Translations under genes and position numbers: made by a program
Assembly: GCA_904501675.1 (NCBI GenBank)
Contig: CAJGCL010000034.1
Coordinates: 1 to 17,096 of the forward strand
Source of the DNA: Clostridiaceae bacterium
Lineage (GTDB): Bacteria > Bacillota > Clostridia > Oscillospirales > Acutalibacteraceae
Reading direction: 5' to 3'
Length of the DNA stretch: 17,096 bases
The notes under the pieces: generated by a model
What the model was told of the DNA's origin: nothing
The model's input: the letters and a program-made list of their open reading frames with translations, nothing else
The model's database searches: none
Shown: positions 1 through 7,019 of the stretch, piece after piece
How the letters are laid out: each line of letters opens with the position of its first letter
Numbering within the stretch: position 1 is the first letter of the stretch

Positions 1-776
1 AACGCTTCCGTTATATAAATTGTTTTTGCAAGCTTTATAAACGGAACAACATAGAAAGCGGGAATAATAAAAATGCAGCTGAGAAGCCAGCCTGTAAAGG
101 AAAAATCTAAAACAGTACCATTCAAGAGAAAACCGTCTGTAAAGTAAAGACTTTTTTCTATCGCTTCTTCAGATGAAAGGGCTTTGTTAAGAAAAAGATA
201 GTGAGGAGCGGCAGAATATCGCAGACTGTTTGTTTTGCTCATAACAACAGCGGCAGAAAAAGTTATGGTAGCGCCTGCCAATAAAATCAAAAAGGCAAAA
301 TCAATAGTGAAAACAATGTTTTTAATGTAATAAATGCATAAAACACAAATAGCGGTTGGCAGAAAGAAATAAATGTTCCACATACCCTGCAACAGATGTA
401 TTTTAGTATATAAAACCAAACATCTAAGGCTGTTTTTGGGGTGCATAAATTTGAAAAGTAATCTGAAGCCACCGCTTCCGCCATTTGCTCTTATAAGATA
501 AGCAAATCGCTCTCCTGACTTAATTGCGCTTATAAATAAAAGAAGGCCAAATGCAGTAAGTAAAAATATAAAGGTGGATACGCTATAAGTGGTAACATTG
601 CCGTATTGTTTTATGAAAAATGAAAAGAGCGCGCTTTTATAGTAAAGTGCAACAGATACAGCTAGCAAGGATAAAGTCGCATATCTTAAAAGAAAACTGA
701 AAAAGGAAATAAAAAACAATTTAGCGGTGTGTCCTGAAAGTAAGGCTTTGGCTTCAAGGCGGACTGAAGTGTTCAT
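1..776 (-). CDS. Multi-pass membrane protein, possibly DUF975-like (3' end outside window)
   Basis: The minus-strand frame is open from an ATG at 776 to the window edge (258 codons, no stop), so the gene is cut at its 3' end. The start has a ribosome binding site AAGGGTGA about five bases upstream. The protein is very hydrophobic, with about five predicted membrane segments near residues 18-45, 63-84, 127-150, 155-175 and 228-250. The N-terminus (RLEAKALLSGHTAKLFF) and the late segment ending in a VPF-I motif resemble DUF975-type integral membrane proteins of Firmicutes, but this is a visual similarity only. No catalytic motif or signal peptide is evident. It starts only about 27 bases past the terminator of the upstream gene, with no obvious promoter between, so it may depend on readthrough or on a promoter inside the upstream gene. 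Function unknown. Confidence 0.75.
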   Translation of the reverse strand, partial: MNTSVRLEAKALLSGHTAKLFFISFFSFLLRYATLSLLAVSVALYYKSALFSFFIKQYGNVTTYSVSTFIFLLTAFGLLLFISAIKSGERFAYLIRANGGSGGFRLLFKFMHPKNSLRCLVLYTKIHLLQGMWNIYFFLPTAICVLCIYYIKNIVFTIDFAFLILLAGATITFSAAVVMSKTNSLRYSAAPHYLFLNKALSSEEAIEKSLYFTDGFLLNGTVLDFSFTGWLLSCIFIIPAFYVVPFIKLAKTIYITEA

Positions 777-803
777 AAAATCACCCTTAAAAACAACTTT
801 GAT

Positions 804-840
804 AAAAAAACTCCGAGGAATTTCCCTCGGAGTTATTTTT
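804..840 (-). terminator. Intrinsic terminator of the HAD-PHP gene
   Basis: CTCCGAGG (811-818) pairs with CCTCGGAG (825-832) around a six-base loop, with two further A-T pairs at the base. Read on the minus strand the hairpin is followed by seven T (810-804). It sits 12 bases after the stop of the HAD-PHP gene. The other side is also T-rich (ATTTTT), but no plus-strand gene ends here. Confidence 0.9.
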
Positions 841-851
841 GCCTTATTTAA

Positions 852-2336
852 TTATTTCATACGATTTTTTAAGCTTTTAAGGTTTTCGTAAATGAAATAA
901 GGGATTTTTAAAGTACCGCTGCCCACACCGATTTTTATGTGTGGTTTCATATCTGCATGGTAATCTGAACCGCCTGAAAGAGCTAATCCCAACCTTTCCG
1001 CCAATGCTCTGTATTGGGAAATATGTTCAGGCGTATATTCAGGGTAATAACCCTCTATTCCGTTAAGCCCTGCTTCTTGTAATTTTAAAAGAAGCTTTTC
1101 AAGCTGATTTATATCATACTTTGTTTGGTTAAGGTGGGCTAAAAAAGCAAGGCCACCTGATGCTCTTATTGCTCTTACCGCTTCTTCTGCAGTAAGCTCG
1201 TTTTTTGCGGAATATGCAGGTTTACCCAAACCAATATATTTATCAAAACATTCTTTTACTGTTTCACAGTAGCCTTTATCTACCATAAGCTTTGCTATGT
1301 GGGCTCTGCCAACAAAGCTACCACCTGCAACACCAAGCGCTTCATCGTGGGTAATTTCAAACCCTAAACCACGCAGCTTTGCACAAACATCTTCCATTCT
1401 GCGCTTTCTGCTGTCTTTAAGCTTTTGTATTGTTTTTAAAAGCGTTTCGTTTTCAGGGTCAATAAAAAGACCGATTATATGTGTTTCAGTTTGGTCTGCA
1501 GCAGAAAACTCAATACCTGGTATGAATTCAATGTTGAGACCCTCTGCGGCAGCAGAAGCCTCTTTTATACCGTCAACGCTGTCGTGGTCTGTAAGAGCGA
1601 ATGCAGATAAGCCACTGCTATAAGCGTGATGCACAAGTTGAGTTGGTGTAAGAGTTCCGTCGGAGCAGGTGGAGTGAGTGTGGAAATCTACAAATCTGTT
1701 ATCTTGAAGAATAGCATCTATTTCATTCATGGAATCAACCACGAACGCGCCTTTCTCCTCTAAAAGGCGTCTGCCCTGATGACCGTAAGAAACAAGCACA
1801 CAGTCTATACCTAAAGCGTTGGCAGTTTCAAGATCGTGAAGAGTATCACCTATGAAAATAGCATCGTTCCTGTCTATGTTGAGAGAATCAAAAAGCTTTA
1901 TTGCCCGTTTTGTTTTACTCTCTGCAAGAGTGTTCTCGGCACCGATTATAACATCTACGCAGTCATCAATACCAAACTTTTCAATAAGAGCTTTTGCCTC
2001 ATCTATTATGTTTGCGGTAACTATGTATTGATGAATTCCCTCGGCTTTTAATTTGTGCATAAGCTCGTATGCACCGTCTGCAAGGTGTGTTTCATCAATT
2101 CTTTTTGCATAATCTGTATGGTAATCTCTTGATATTTCTTCAAAATTCAGCTCTTCAGGTGGAAGGATATGTCTGTAAAAACCGATTATAGGGGTTTCCA
2201 CATAGTTATAATAATCCTTAAGGGTGATGTGCGGTCTGCATTTTCTGTCAAGTAAATCGTTAACACAGCCTAAGGCATTGTTGACGTCATCGATAATTGT
2301 TCCGTTAAAATCCCAGAATATGTGATGGTAGCGCAT
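852..2336 (-). CDS. HAD-family hydrolase fused to PHP-domain phosphoesterase
   Basis: One continuous 494-residue frame carries two enzymes. Residues 1 to about 212 are a HAD phosphatase: motif I is D9-F-N11-G-T13, motif II is near T108, and motif IV is GDTLHD (163-168). Residues 215-494 are a PHP domain of the YciV/TrpH (RNase AM, 3',5'-nucleoside bisphosphate phosphatase) type: H219-T-H221, D226, D250-H-D252, E276, H286, H346, H401 and D458-Y-H460 are the expected metal ligands, all present. The linker is only a few residues. In HAD motif I the usual second aspartate (general acid/base) is asparagine, a form also found in other 'DWNGT' HAD proteins. The start has AGGAG seven bases upstream and a good promoter. 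By family the PHP half should remove phosphate from nucleotides or trim short RNA; the HAD substrate is unknown, and joint action on nucleotides is inference. Confidence 0.88.
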   Translation of the reverse strand: MRYHHIFWDFNGTIIDDVNNALGCVNDLLDRKCRPHITLKDYYNYVETPIIGFYRHILPPEELNFEEISRDYHTDYAKRIDETHLADGAYELMHKLKAEGIHQYIVTANIIDEAKALIEKFGIDDCVDVIIGAENTLAESKTKRAIKLFDSLNIDRNDAIFIGDTLHDLETANALGIDCVLVSYGHQGRRLLEEKGAFVVDSMNEIDAILQDNRFVDFHTHSTCSDGTLTPTQLVHHAYSSGLSAFALTDHDSVDGIKEASAAAEGLNIEFIPGIEFSAADQTETHIIGLFIDPENETLLKTIQKLKDSRKRRMEDVCAKLRGLGFEITHDEALGVAGGSFVGRAHIAKLMVDKGYCETVKECFDKYIGLGKPAYSAKNELTAEEAVRAIRASGGLAFLAHLNQTKYDINQLEKLLLKLQEAGLNGIEGYYPEYTPEHISQYRALAERLGLALSGGSDYHADMKPHIKIGVGSGTLKIPYFIYENLKSLKNRMK

Positions 2337-2368
2337 AGTATACTCCTGATTGATTTATTTCTTAAGAA

Positions 2369-2397
2369 ATTTTATCATATTTCATAAATAAATACAA
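2369..2397 (-). promoter_or_regulatory. Sigma-A promoter of the HAD-PHP gene
   Basis: On the minus strand TTGTAT (2397-2392), a 17-base spacer and TAAAAT (2374-2369) form a good promoter, placing the start of transcription near 2362. A perfect 14-bp palindrome ATTTCTTAAGAAAT (2357-2370) covers the end of the -10 box and the start site and could be an operator. The -35 touches the stop codon of the upstream small gene. Confidence 0.65.
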
Positions 2398-2664
2398 TCA
2401 AAAAGAGGAAGAACCAAAAAAACCTACTGCAAGACCTAAAAGGAAGCAACAACCGAAAATAAGCAAGGCTTTTCTGTCAAATTTGCGTCTGGTTTTTTGA
2501 TTTGGTGGAGAGCCGGCACAATCAAACTCTTTTTTAGCACTTTCGCGAAGCTTTCCTTCTGACATACCGCAATATTCAGGCTTAACAAAAAAGATTGCTT
2601 TTTCAAAAAAACCATTCTGCGTTTCGTTTATTTCTAAAACCTGCTTATTTACACCTTTAATCAT
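2398..2664 (-). CDS. Small C-terminally anchored membrane protein, unknown function
   Basis: The frame codes for 88 residues starting at an ATG with AGGAGTGA placed five to eight bases upstream, which supports translation. Residues 1-62 are polar and mixed charge, with a segment rich in charged residues (GKLRESAKKEFDC) and a basic stretch KTRRKFDRK at 57-65. A single hydrophobic segment (about 66-83, ending GLAVGFFG) lies at the C-terminus, so this is probably a tail-anchored protein with its N-terminus in the cytoplasm. I do not recognise the family. It is separated from the HAD-PHP gene by 61 bases that contain that gene's own promoter, so functional linkage is not shown. The upstream 60 bases have no clean promoter; a TATATT at about 2688-2693 lacks a good -35. 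Confidence 0.7.
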   Translation of the reverse strand: MIKGVNKQVLEINETQNGFFEKAIFFVKPEYCGMSEGKLRESAKKEFDCAGSPPNQKTRRKFDRKALLIFGCCFLLGLAVGFFGSSSF

Positions 2665-3195
2665 AAAATCACTCCTATGTTTTTATGAAAATATAATGCA
2701 ACATATTTGTGGAAATATACAAAAAAGACCCGTGAGAAAAGAATGTTAAAAATTTGCGCAAGTTGAGAGCGTTTTTAACAAATAAAAAGTGAAATTTTCT
2801 TTTTCGAAAAATCGAAAAATGAGAGGTTGTCTAAAATGACAAATTGAAAAGTATACAAAAAGTATAATTGACTTTTCTTGAAAAATGTTCAAAACAGTGT
2901 TCAAAATGTTTACAAACTACCCCCAAAACAGGCTATACAGATAGGTTTTCGACATTTTATATAAACTTTTTGACAAAATTCTGTTTTGATGTTTTATATA
3001 CGATTTGTTGAGAAGTTTTCGAATTATACAAAATGGAGAGGTAAAAAAAGGTAAAAATATAAATGTTCGTTAGCAAAAATCAACAAATAAAAATAAGCTA
3101 AAAATATACTGAAAATACTGTTTAAAAAGTAGAAAAATCGTATTTTTCATAAAACACCTTGACAAAAAATCTTTACTAAAAAACTCTATTGATGT
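2665..3195. other. Long AT-rich intergenic region
   Basis: About 530 bases without a credible gene separate two divergent genes. The DNA is markedly richer in A and T than the flanking genes, with many A and T runs and a short direct repeat TGTTCAAAA (2886-2894 and 2898-2906). Apart from the ogg promoter at its right end I see no clear hairpin, riboswitch or RNA gene. Isolated TATAAT-like strings occur but without a -35 at a usable distance. Confidence 0.6.
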
Positions 3196-3200
3196 ATGAT
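3172..3200 (+). promoter_or_regulatory. Candidate promoter of ogg
   Basis: TTTACT (3172-3177), 17 bases and TATGAT (3195-3200) give a plausible sigma-A promoter, with transcription starting near 3207. The leader would then be only about ten bases and would begin at the GGTGAT ribosome binding site (3207-3212). A TTGACA at 3159-3164 is closer to the -35 consensus but has no -10 at the right distance. Confidence 0.55.
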
Positions 3201-3216
3201 AATATTGGTGATAAAA

Positions 3217-4032
3217 ATGGATGTAAAAATTAACGGAAATAATGTGGTTTTAGAAAATACAGATAATTTCGATATAGCCCTTTCTCTTGACTGCGGTCAG
3301 GCATTTCGTTGGCGAGAATGCGAAAACGGAGTGTGGCAGGGTGTTGCAATGGGAAAGGAGCTTAGCTTGTTGCAAGAGGGTAGCAAGGTAACGCTTTTTA
3401 ATACATCGGTTGAAGAGTTTGAAACAATATGGAAAATATACTTTGACCTTGATAGGGATTATAAAAAAATAATAGACTCATATAAGGATGAGAGTATTTC
3501 AACTGCTTGCAAGGAGTTTCCTGGAATCAGAATTTTAAAGCAGGATGAGTGGGAAGCAATTTGTTCATTTATAATTTCAGCTAATAATAACATCCCTCGT
3601 ATCAAAGGTATAATTGAACGCTTCTGCGAAAAATTTGGTGAAAAGGCAGGGGAGAGCTATTCATTCCCCACTGCTGAAAGAATTTCAAAGCTTACAGTTG
3701 AGGATTTAGCGCCCATACGTGCAGGCTTCAGAGCAAAATACATTATTGATGCCGCACAGAAGATAGCATCAAATGAAGTAAGCATAGAAAAAATAAAAAC
3801 ATTGCCGTTTGAGGATGCAAAGGCAGAGCTTCTTAAAATCAAAGGCGTTGGAGAAAAGGTTGCTCAATGTGCTCTTCTTTACGGCTTCGGCAGAGTAGAG
3901 GCATTCCCTGTTGATGTTTGGGTTAAGCGCATATTAGCCGAACTTTATCCTGACGGATTCCCAACGGAGTATTATGAGACACAGGGTATTGCACAGCAAT
4001 ACTTGTTCCATTGGAGAAGAAATGCTTTATAA
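3217..4032 (+). CDS. ogg: 8-oxoguanine DNA glycosylase/AP lyase (OGG1 type)
   Basis: This 271-residue protein excises 8-oxoguanine from DNA and nicks the abasic site. It has the OGG1 N-terminal domain with LDCGQAFRW (24-32), the SANNNIPRI motif (121-129) typical of OGG1, and a helix-hairpin-helix/GPD module: KGVGEKVAQC (209-218) with catalytic K214, and FPVDVW (230-235) with catalytic D233. Length fits the family. An ATG in the same frame at 3196 is rejected because it lies in the -10 box; the ATG at 3217 has GGTGAT six bases upstream and starts directly with the conserved domain. The gene is a single unit, ended by a shared terminator. An OGG1-type enzyme rather than MutM is common in anaerobic Clostridia. 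Confidence 0.93.
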   Translation: MDVKINGNNVVLENTDNFDIALSLDCGQAFRWRECENGVWQGVAMGKELSLLQEGSKVTLFNTSVEEFETIWKIYFDLDRDYKKIIDSYKDESISTACKEFPGIRILKQDEWEAICSFIISANNNIPRIKGIIERFCEKFGEKAGESYSFPTAERISKLTVEDLAPIRAGFRAKYIIDAAQKIASNEVSIEKIKTLPFEDAKAELLKIKGVGEKVAQCALLYGFGRVEAFPVDVWVKRILAELYPDGFPTEYYETQGIAQQYLFHWRRNAL

Positions 4033-4039
4033 AAGCAAA

Positions 4040-4072
4040 AAGCTCATTACACTTTTTGAGTGTAATGAGCTT
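4040..4072. terminator. Bidirectional terminator between ogg and ECF S-component
   Basis: A perfect 14-bp stem, AAGCTCATTACACT (4040-4053) with AGTGTAATGAGCTT (4059-4072), has a five-base loop. It lies between two converging genes. On the plus strand AATTTTATTTTA follows; on the minus strand TTTTGCTTTTA follows, so it can serve both. Confidence 0.9.
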
Positions 4073-4076
4073 AATT

Positions 4077-4610
4077 TTATTTTATCATTTTTTCTGCTTT
4101 TTGTAGCACTGTTATAAATGGTACTGAAAGAATAAGTGTACAAATAAAATTGCTTATTCCGTGGGTTATATCAAAGGGAAGTCCTGTTGCAATCCATGTG
4201 AGAGTGCCCTCTAAACTCAGGTTGTACATAATTGCCTGGAAAGGTGCATATAAAACACCATATAGGAAACCATGAAGAGAACAAACAACGGCATAAACTA
4301 TTGCTGCTTTTTTGCCTTCAAGGTTTTGGGATAAGAGCATAACTACTCCCCAAAGAACTGCCCAGATATATAAATAGGGAATCCACCATGTACCGAAGCC
4401 ATTAAGTAGACCTGTAAGAAGCACAAAGATATATAACGGGTATAATGCTTTTTTTCGGTAGACAACGGTTGTTGCAACGATAAAAACGCCGATAAGATGG
4501 ATGTTAGGTAACAAATCCATTATAACCTTTGATGCATACATCAAAGCACCAAGCATACCGAAAATAGCAATTTCTTTTATATTTACCTTATTTTTCTGCT
4601 TTGAATTCAT
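4077..4610 (-). CDS. ECF transporter S-component, probable cobalamin/corrinoid uptake
   Basis: The 177-residue protein is almost entirely membrane-embedded, with about six helices (near 13-31, 37-50, 56-72, 77-95, 103-126 and 150-170), short polar ends and the small-residue first helix typical of energy-coupling-factor substrate-binding subunits. Such S-components bind a vitamin and dock onto a shared EcfT/EcfA module, not encoded in this window. The start ATG at 4610 lies inside the DUF4430 gene, overlapping it by 23 bases, and has only a weak ribosome binding site, so translation is probably coupled. Both genes follow a cobalamin riboswitch, which is the reason for proposing cobalamin or a precursor as substrate; the sequence alone does not show specificity. 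The downstream end shares the terminator with ogg. Confidence 0.78.
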   Translation of the reverse strand: MNSKQKNKVNIKEIAIFGMLGALMYASKVIMDLLPNIHLIGVFIVATTVVYRKKALYPLYIFVLLTGLLNGFGTWWIPYLYIWAVLWGVVMLLSQNLEGKKAAIVYAVVCSLHGFLYGVLYAPFQAIMYNLSLEGTLTWIATGLPFDITHGISNFICTLILSVPFITVLQKAEKMIK

Positions 4611-5049
4611 ACTTTATGCCTGCAACGATTTCTGTTTGGTCAACACCTTTGGCAGCGTAGGCGCCATTGTCGTAAAAAGCCCAATACATACCATCAGTAT
4701 CGTAGTCAAGTGTTTCGCCATCAACAGATTTTACATACAGGCCGTAGTCGCCCATATCACCTGCGATTACGCCCAATTCCTGAAGAGCCTCACCGACTAT
4801 TTTCTTATCGGTGTTGATAACGAAATCTGCAACTGTGCCATCCTTGTGGGTAACGCTGAAGCTGAATTGAACAGCGCCCTCACCTAATGAGGTTGGCTTA
4901 GCAGCTTCTGTGGATTCTACAGGAGCCTGTGTGGTTGTGGTGTCGTTTGCTGTGTCGCTGTTACATCCGAACATTGTAAGTGCTATAACCGCAATAAGCA
5001 CAAATGAAAGGATAACAGACAACTTTTGTTTAAAGCTTGTCTTTTTCAT
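4588..5049 (-). CDS. DUF4430 (transcobalamin-like C-terminal domain) lipoprotein
   Basis: The 153-residue protein starts with a lysine-rich lipoprotein signal peptide and a lipobox-like MFGC, giving lipidation at C29. A low-complexity linker rich in T, E and A (30-53) leads to a domain of about 100 residues (54-153) whose spacing of MYWAFYDNG (around 121-129) and the closing AGIKYEFKAEK matches DUF4430, the fold related to the C-terminal domain of transcobalamin/intrinsic factor. It is therefore an extracytoplasmic membrane-anchored protein, probably binding a corrinoid and passing it to the ECF S-component encoded by the overlapping next gene. The ribosome binding site AAAGGAG (5064-5058) lies in a six-bp hairpin ATTTCT/AGAAAT (5071-5066 with 5059-5054), which could be the translational output of the riboswitch upstream. 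Binding specificity is inferred from context. Confidence 0.85.
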   Translation of the reverse strand: MKKTSFKQKLSVILSFVLIAVIALTMFGCNSDTANDTTTTQAPVESTEAAKPTSLGEGAVQFSFSVTHKDGTVADFVINTDKKIVGEALQELGVIAGDMGDYGLYVKSVDGETLDYDTDGMYWAFYDNGAYAAKGVDQTEIVAGIKYEFKAEK

Positions 5050-5119
5050 TATGATTTCTCCTTTAAGAAATGTTTTTTAGTCCGTTTCATTCAGGCGCTC
5101 GCATTCAGAAACAGCAATT

Positions 5120-5273
5120 ATCGGCTAAGTATTTCGACTTTATGCACTTTTTTCACCTTCTCGAATTTCTTCAATGGCTTGTCTGAGAATTGCGGTATTC
5201 TCATAGAAAAAAGCTTTTTGCATATCACGGCGACGGGCTCGTTCGGGATTTTCACCCGATTCCATAAACCGAT
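5120..5273 (-). ncRNA. Cobalamin riboswitch aptamer
   Basis: Read on the minus strand, 5255-5225 contains the hallmark core: GGTGAAAATCCC, then GAGCCCGTCGCCGTGA, matching the conserved GGTG-AA-TCC ... CCCGC-RCUGU block of cobalamin riboswitches. The element opens with ATCGG (5273-5269), which pairs with CCGAT (5124-5120) to close the aptamer. Between them a hairpin GAGAAT/ATTCTC and the segment GTCGAAATACTTAGCC (corresponding to the GCCA-N-GACC-GCC region) are visible. Downstream, 5119-5054 holds the repeat CTGAATG twice, a GTTTC/GAAAC pairing and the hairpin that includes the ribosome binding site of the DUF4430 gene. No T-run terminator is seen, so control of translation is more likely than termination. 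It would lower expression when cobalamin is plentiful. Confidence 0.9.
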
Positions 5274-5284
5274 GGAGTTATAAT

Positions 5285-5308
5285 AACATAAAGCGTAAAA
5301 AAACACAA
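5285..5308 (-). promoter_or_regulatory. Weak candidate promoter of the riboswitch operon
   Basis: Only about 25 bases separate the upstream terminator from the aptamer. On the minus strand TTGTGT (from about 5308) lies 17 bases from TATTAT, which would put the promoter -35 in the arm of the upstream terminator and start transcription just before the aptamer. The match is modest. Confidence 0.35.
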
Positions 5309-5331
5309 GGCGCACACCTTTGCGCCTTGTG
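5297..5331 (-). terminator. Intrinsic terminator of the UPF0371 gene
   Basis: CACAAGGCGCA (5304-5314) pairs perfectly with TGCGCCTTGTG (5321-5331) around a six-base loop, and on the minus strand seven T follow (5303-5297). It begins eight bases after the stop codon of the UPF0371 gene. Confidence 0.92.
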
Positions 5332-5338
5332 GAAAATA

Positions 5339-6838
5339 TTATTTATGATAAAGCTTTTTGCTCTCGTGGTGGGGCTCGCAGGTGAGATTTATACCTAACT
5401 TTCTGAAGGTATCTCTGTCTACTTGAGAGAGAATAACAGTGGCGTGAGCCTCGCTACCCTTTAACTCCTTGAGTACATCAAAGGCTTTCTTTGCGTTTTC
5501 GTTTGTTACGGCACTCATTGTAAGAGCTATAAGAATTTCGTCTGTATGAAGCCTTGGGTTGTGGTTACCAAGAATGCTTGTTTTAAGAGACTGAATAGGC
5601 TCAATAATTTCGCGCTGAATAAGAAGCTCGCTATCGTCGATGCCTGCAATTACCTTAAGGGAGTTGAGAAGCACAGCTGACGCGGCACCTAAAAGGTCGC
5701 TTGTTTTGCCGGTAACAATCTGACCGTCAGGAAGCTCAATTGCAACTGCAGGACGATTTCCTGTTTCCTGACTCTTTGAAATTGCGGCTTTAACTGTTGG
5801 ACGGACGTTTTCAACGGAAATACCCGCCTGATTCATAAGACTTTCAATTTTTGCAATTGCTTTGTCGTTTTGTTGGCCCAGCTTTTTATCGCAAAGAGTT
5901 GTAAAGAAGCGTCTTACAATTTCTTCGTGGGAAGCCTTTGAGCAAACAGCGTCATCTGTAATGCAGTAGCCTACCATATTGACACCCATATCTGTAGGTG
6001 ATTTATACGGACTCTTGCCTTCGATTTTTTCGAACATTGCATTGAGGACAGGGAAAACCTCAACATCGCGGTTGTAGTTAACGGTTGAAATGCCATATGC
6101 CTCAAGGTGATACGGGTCAATCATGTTAACGTCGTTAAGGTCTGCTGTTGCTGCCTCGTATGCAAGGTTAACAGGGTGCTTGAGAGGAAGATTCCATACA
6201 GGGAATGTCTCGAATTTTGCATATCCTGCTTTAACACCTCTAAGGTTATCGTGATAAAGCTGAGAAAGGCAGGTTGCCATTTTTCCGCTACCGGGACCGG
6301 GAGCAGTCATAATAACAACAGGGCGAGATGTTTCAATATATTCGTTTTTGCCGAAGCCATCTTCACTAACAATTTTTCTTACATTGTAAGGGTAGCCCTC
6401 AATAGGGTAGTGCATAAAGACTTTTATGCCAAGACCCATAAGCTTTTCTTTGAATTTAAGGGCGGCAGGTTGTCCGTCAAACTGAGTTATAACTACACTG
6501 CCAACAAAAAGACCTGCGCTTGTGAAAGCGTCCATAAGTCGTAATACGTCGCTATCGTAGGAGATGCCCAAATCACGACGGATTTTGTTGTTTTCTATGT
6601 CGCCCGCAGATATAACAATAACAACCTCAGCGTGCTCTTTAAGGTTAAGAAGCATCTGAAGCTTACTGTCAGGCTTGAAGCCCGGAAGAACTCTTGAAGC
6701 GTGAAAATCGTCAAAAAGTTTTCCGCCCAATTCAAGATAAAGCCTGCCGCCGAAATCGTCAACACGCTTTAAAATCTGCTCGGATTGTTTTTCAATATAC
6801 ATATCGTTATCGAAACCGATTTTTCTTTGGAAAGCCAT
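5339..6838 (-). CDS. UPF0371/DUF1846 family protein
   Basis: The 499-residue protein matches the widely conserved but poorly understood UPF0371 (DUF1846) family. Recognisable blocks are GFDN (8-11), LYLELGGKLFDDFHASRVLP (33-52), the tract around DIENNKIRRDLG (80-91), HYPIEGYP (143-150), and the glycine-rich TAPGPGSGKMATCLSQ (178-193), which looks like a phosphate-binding loop. Length is as expected for the family. No signal peptide or membrane segment is seen, so it should be cytoplasmic. An upstream in-frame ATG at 6892 is rejected because it lies in the -35 box; the ATG at 6838 has GAAGGAG seven bases upstream and begins at the conserved N-terminus. It is a single-gene unit with its own strong promoter and terminator, divergent from the GH31 gene. 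The family's reaction is not known to me; nucleotide binding is only suggested by the loop. Confidence 0.93.
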   Translation of the reverse strand: MAFQRKIGFDNDMYIEKQSEQILKRVDDFGGRLYLELGGKLFDDFHASRVLPGFKPDSKLQMLLNLKEHAEVVIVISAGDIENNKIRRDLGISYDSDVLRLMDAFTSAGLFVGSVVITQFDGQPAALKFKEKLMGLGIKVFMHYPIEGYPYNVRKIVSEDGFGKNEYIETSRPVVIMTAPGPGSGKMATCLSQLYHDNLRGVKAGYAKFETFPVWNLPLKHPVNLAYEAATADLNDVNMIDPYHLEAYGISTVNYNRDVEVFPVLNAMFEKIEGKSPYKSPTDMGVNMVGYCITDDAVCSKASHEEIVRRFFTTLCDKKLGQQNDKAIAKIESLMNQAGISVENVRPTVKAAISKSQETGNRPAVAIELPDGQIVTGKTSDLLGAASAVLLNSLKVIAGIDDSELLIQREIIEPIQSLKTSILGNHNPRLHTDEILIALTMSAVTNENAKKAFDVLKELKGSEAHATVILSQVDRDTFRKLGINLTCEPHHESKKLYHK

Positions 6839-6863
6839 AAAAACATCTCCTTCACAAACAATA

Positions 6864-6892
6864 ATTTTATCAAATAGAAGGTGCTTTGTCAA
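6864..6892 (-). promoter_or_regulatory. Sigma-A promoter of the UPF0371 gene
   Basis: On the minus strand a consensus TTGACA (6892-6887), 17 bases and TAAAAT (6869-6864) give a strong promoter. The predicted start near 6857 leaves a leader of about 20 bases containing the ribosome binding site. Confidence 0.85.
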
Positions 6893-6956
6893 CGATACAC
6901 TTTGCCTAAAAAAGAACAGGCTATTTAGTAATAATATATATTAAGAAATAGGTTTA

Positions 6957-6985
6957 TTGACTTTAAGACCCATAAGATGTATTAT
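6957..6985 (+). promoter_or_regulatory. Sigma-A promoter of the GH31-rsmG operon
   Basis: TTGACT (6957-6962), a 17-base spacer and TATTAT (6980-6985) form a good promoter about 30 bases before the ribosome binding site. It is back-to-back with the UPF0371 promoter, 64 bases away. Confidence 0.75.
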
Positions 6986-7019
6986 ATTATCAGGAAATTT
7001 TCGACAAAAGGAGTACACT

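Noticed and set aside
2886..2906. TGTTCAAAA direct repeat as an operator or CRISPR-like repeat
   Set aside because: Only two short copies in very AT-rich DNA, no promoter nearby; chance is sufficient.
3159..3164. TTGACA as the -35 of ogg
   Set aside because: No -10 at 16-18 bases; the TTTACT/TATGAT pair fits the spacing.
2665..3195. AT-rich region as a replication origin
   Set aside because: Only one loose DnaA-box-like string (TGTGGAAAT near 2708) and no cluster; flanking genes are not dnaA or dnaN.
5118..5315. Minus-strand and plus-strand frames across the DUF4430 leader
   Set aside because: They overlap the cobalamin riboswitch and the upstream terminator and have no good ribosome binding site.
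6839..7019. Upstream starts for the UPF0371 gene (6892) and the GH31 gene (6957)
   Set aside because: Each would start inside the -35 box of its own promoter; strong ribosome binding sites precede the downstream ATGs.
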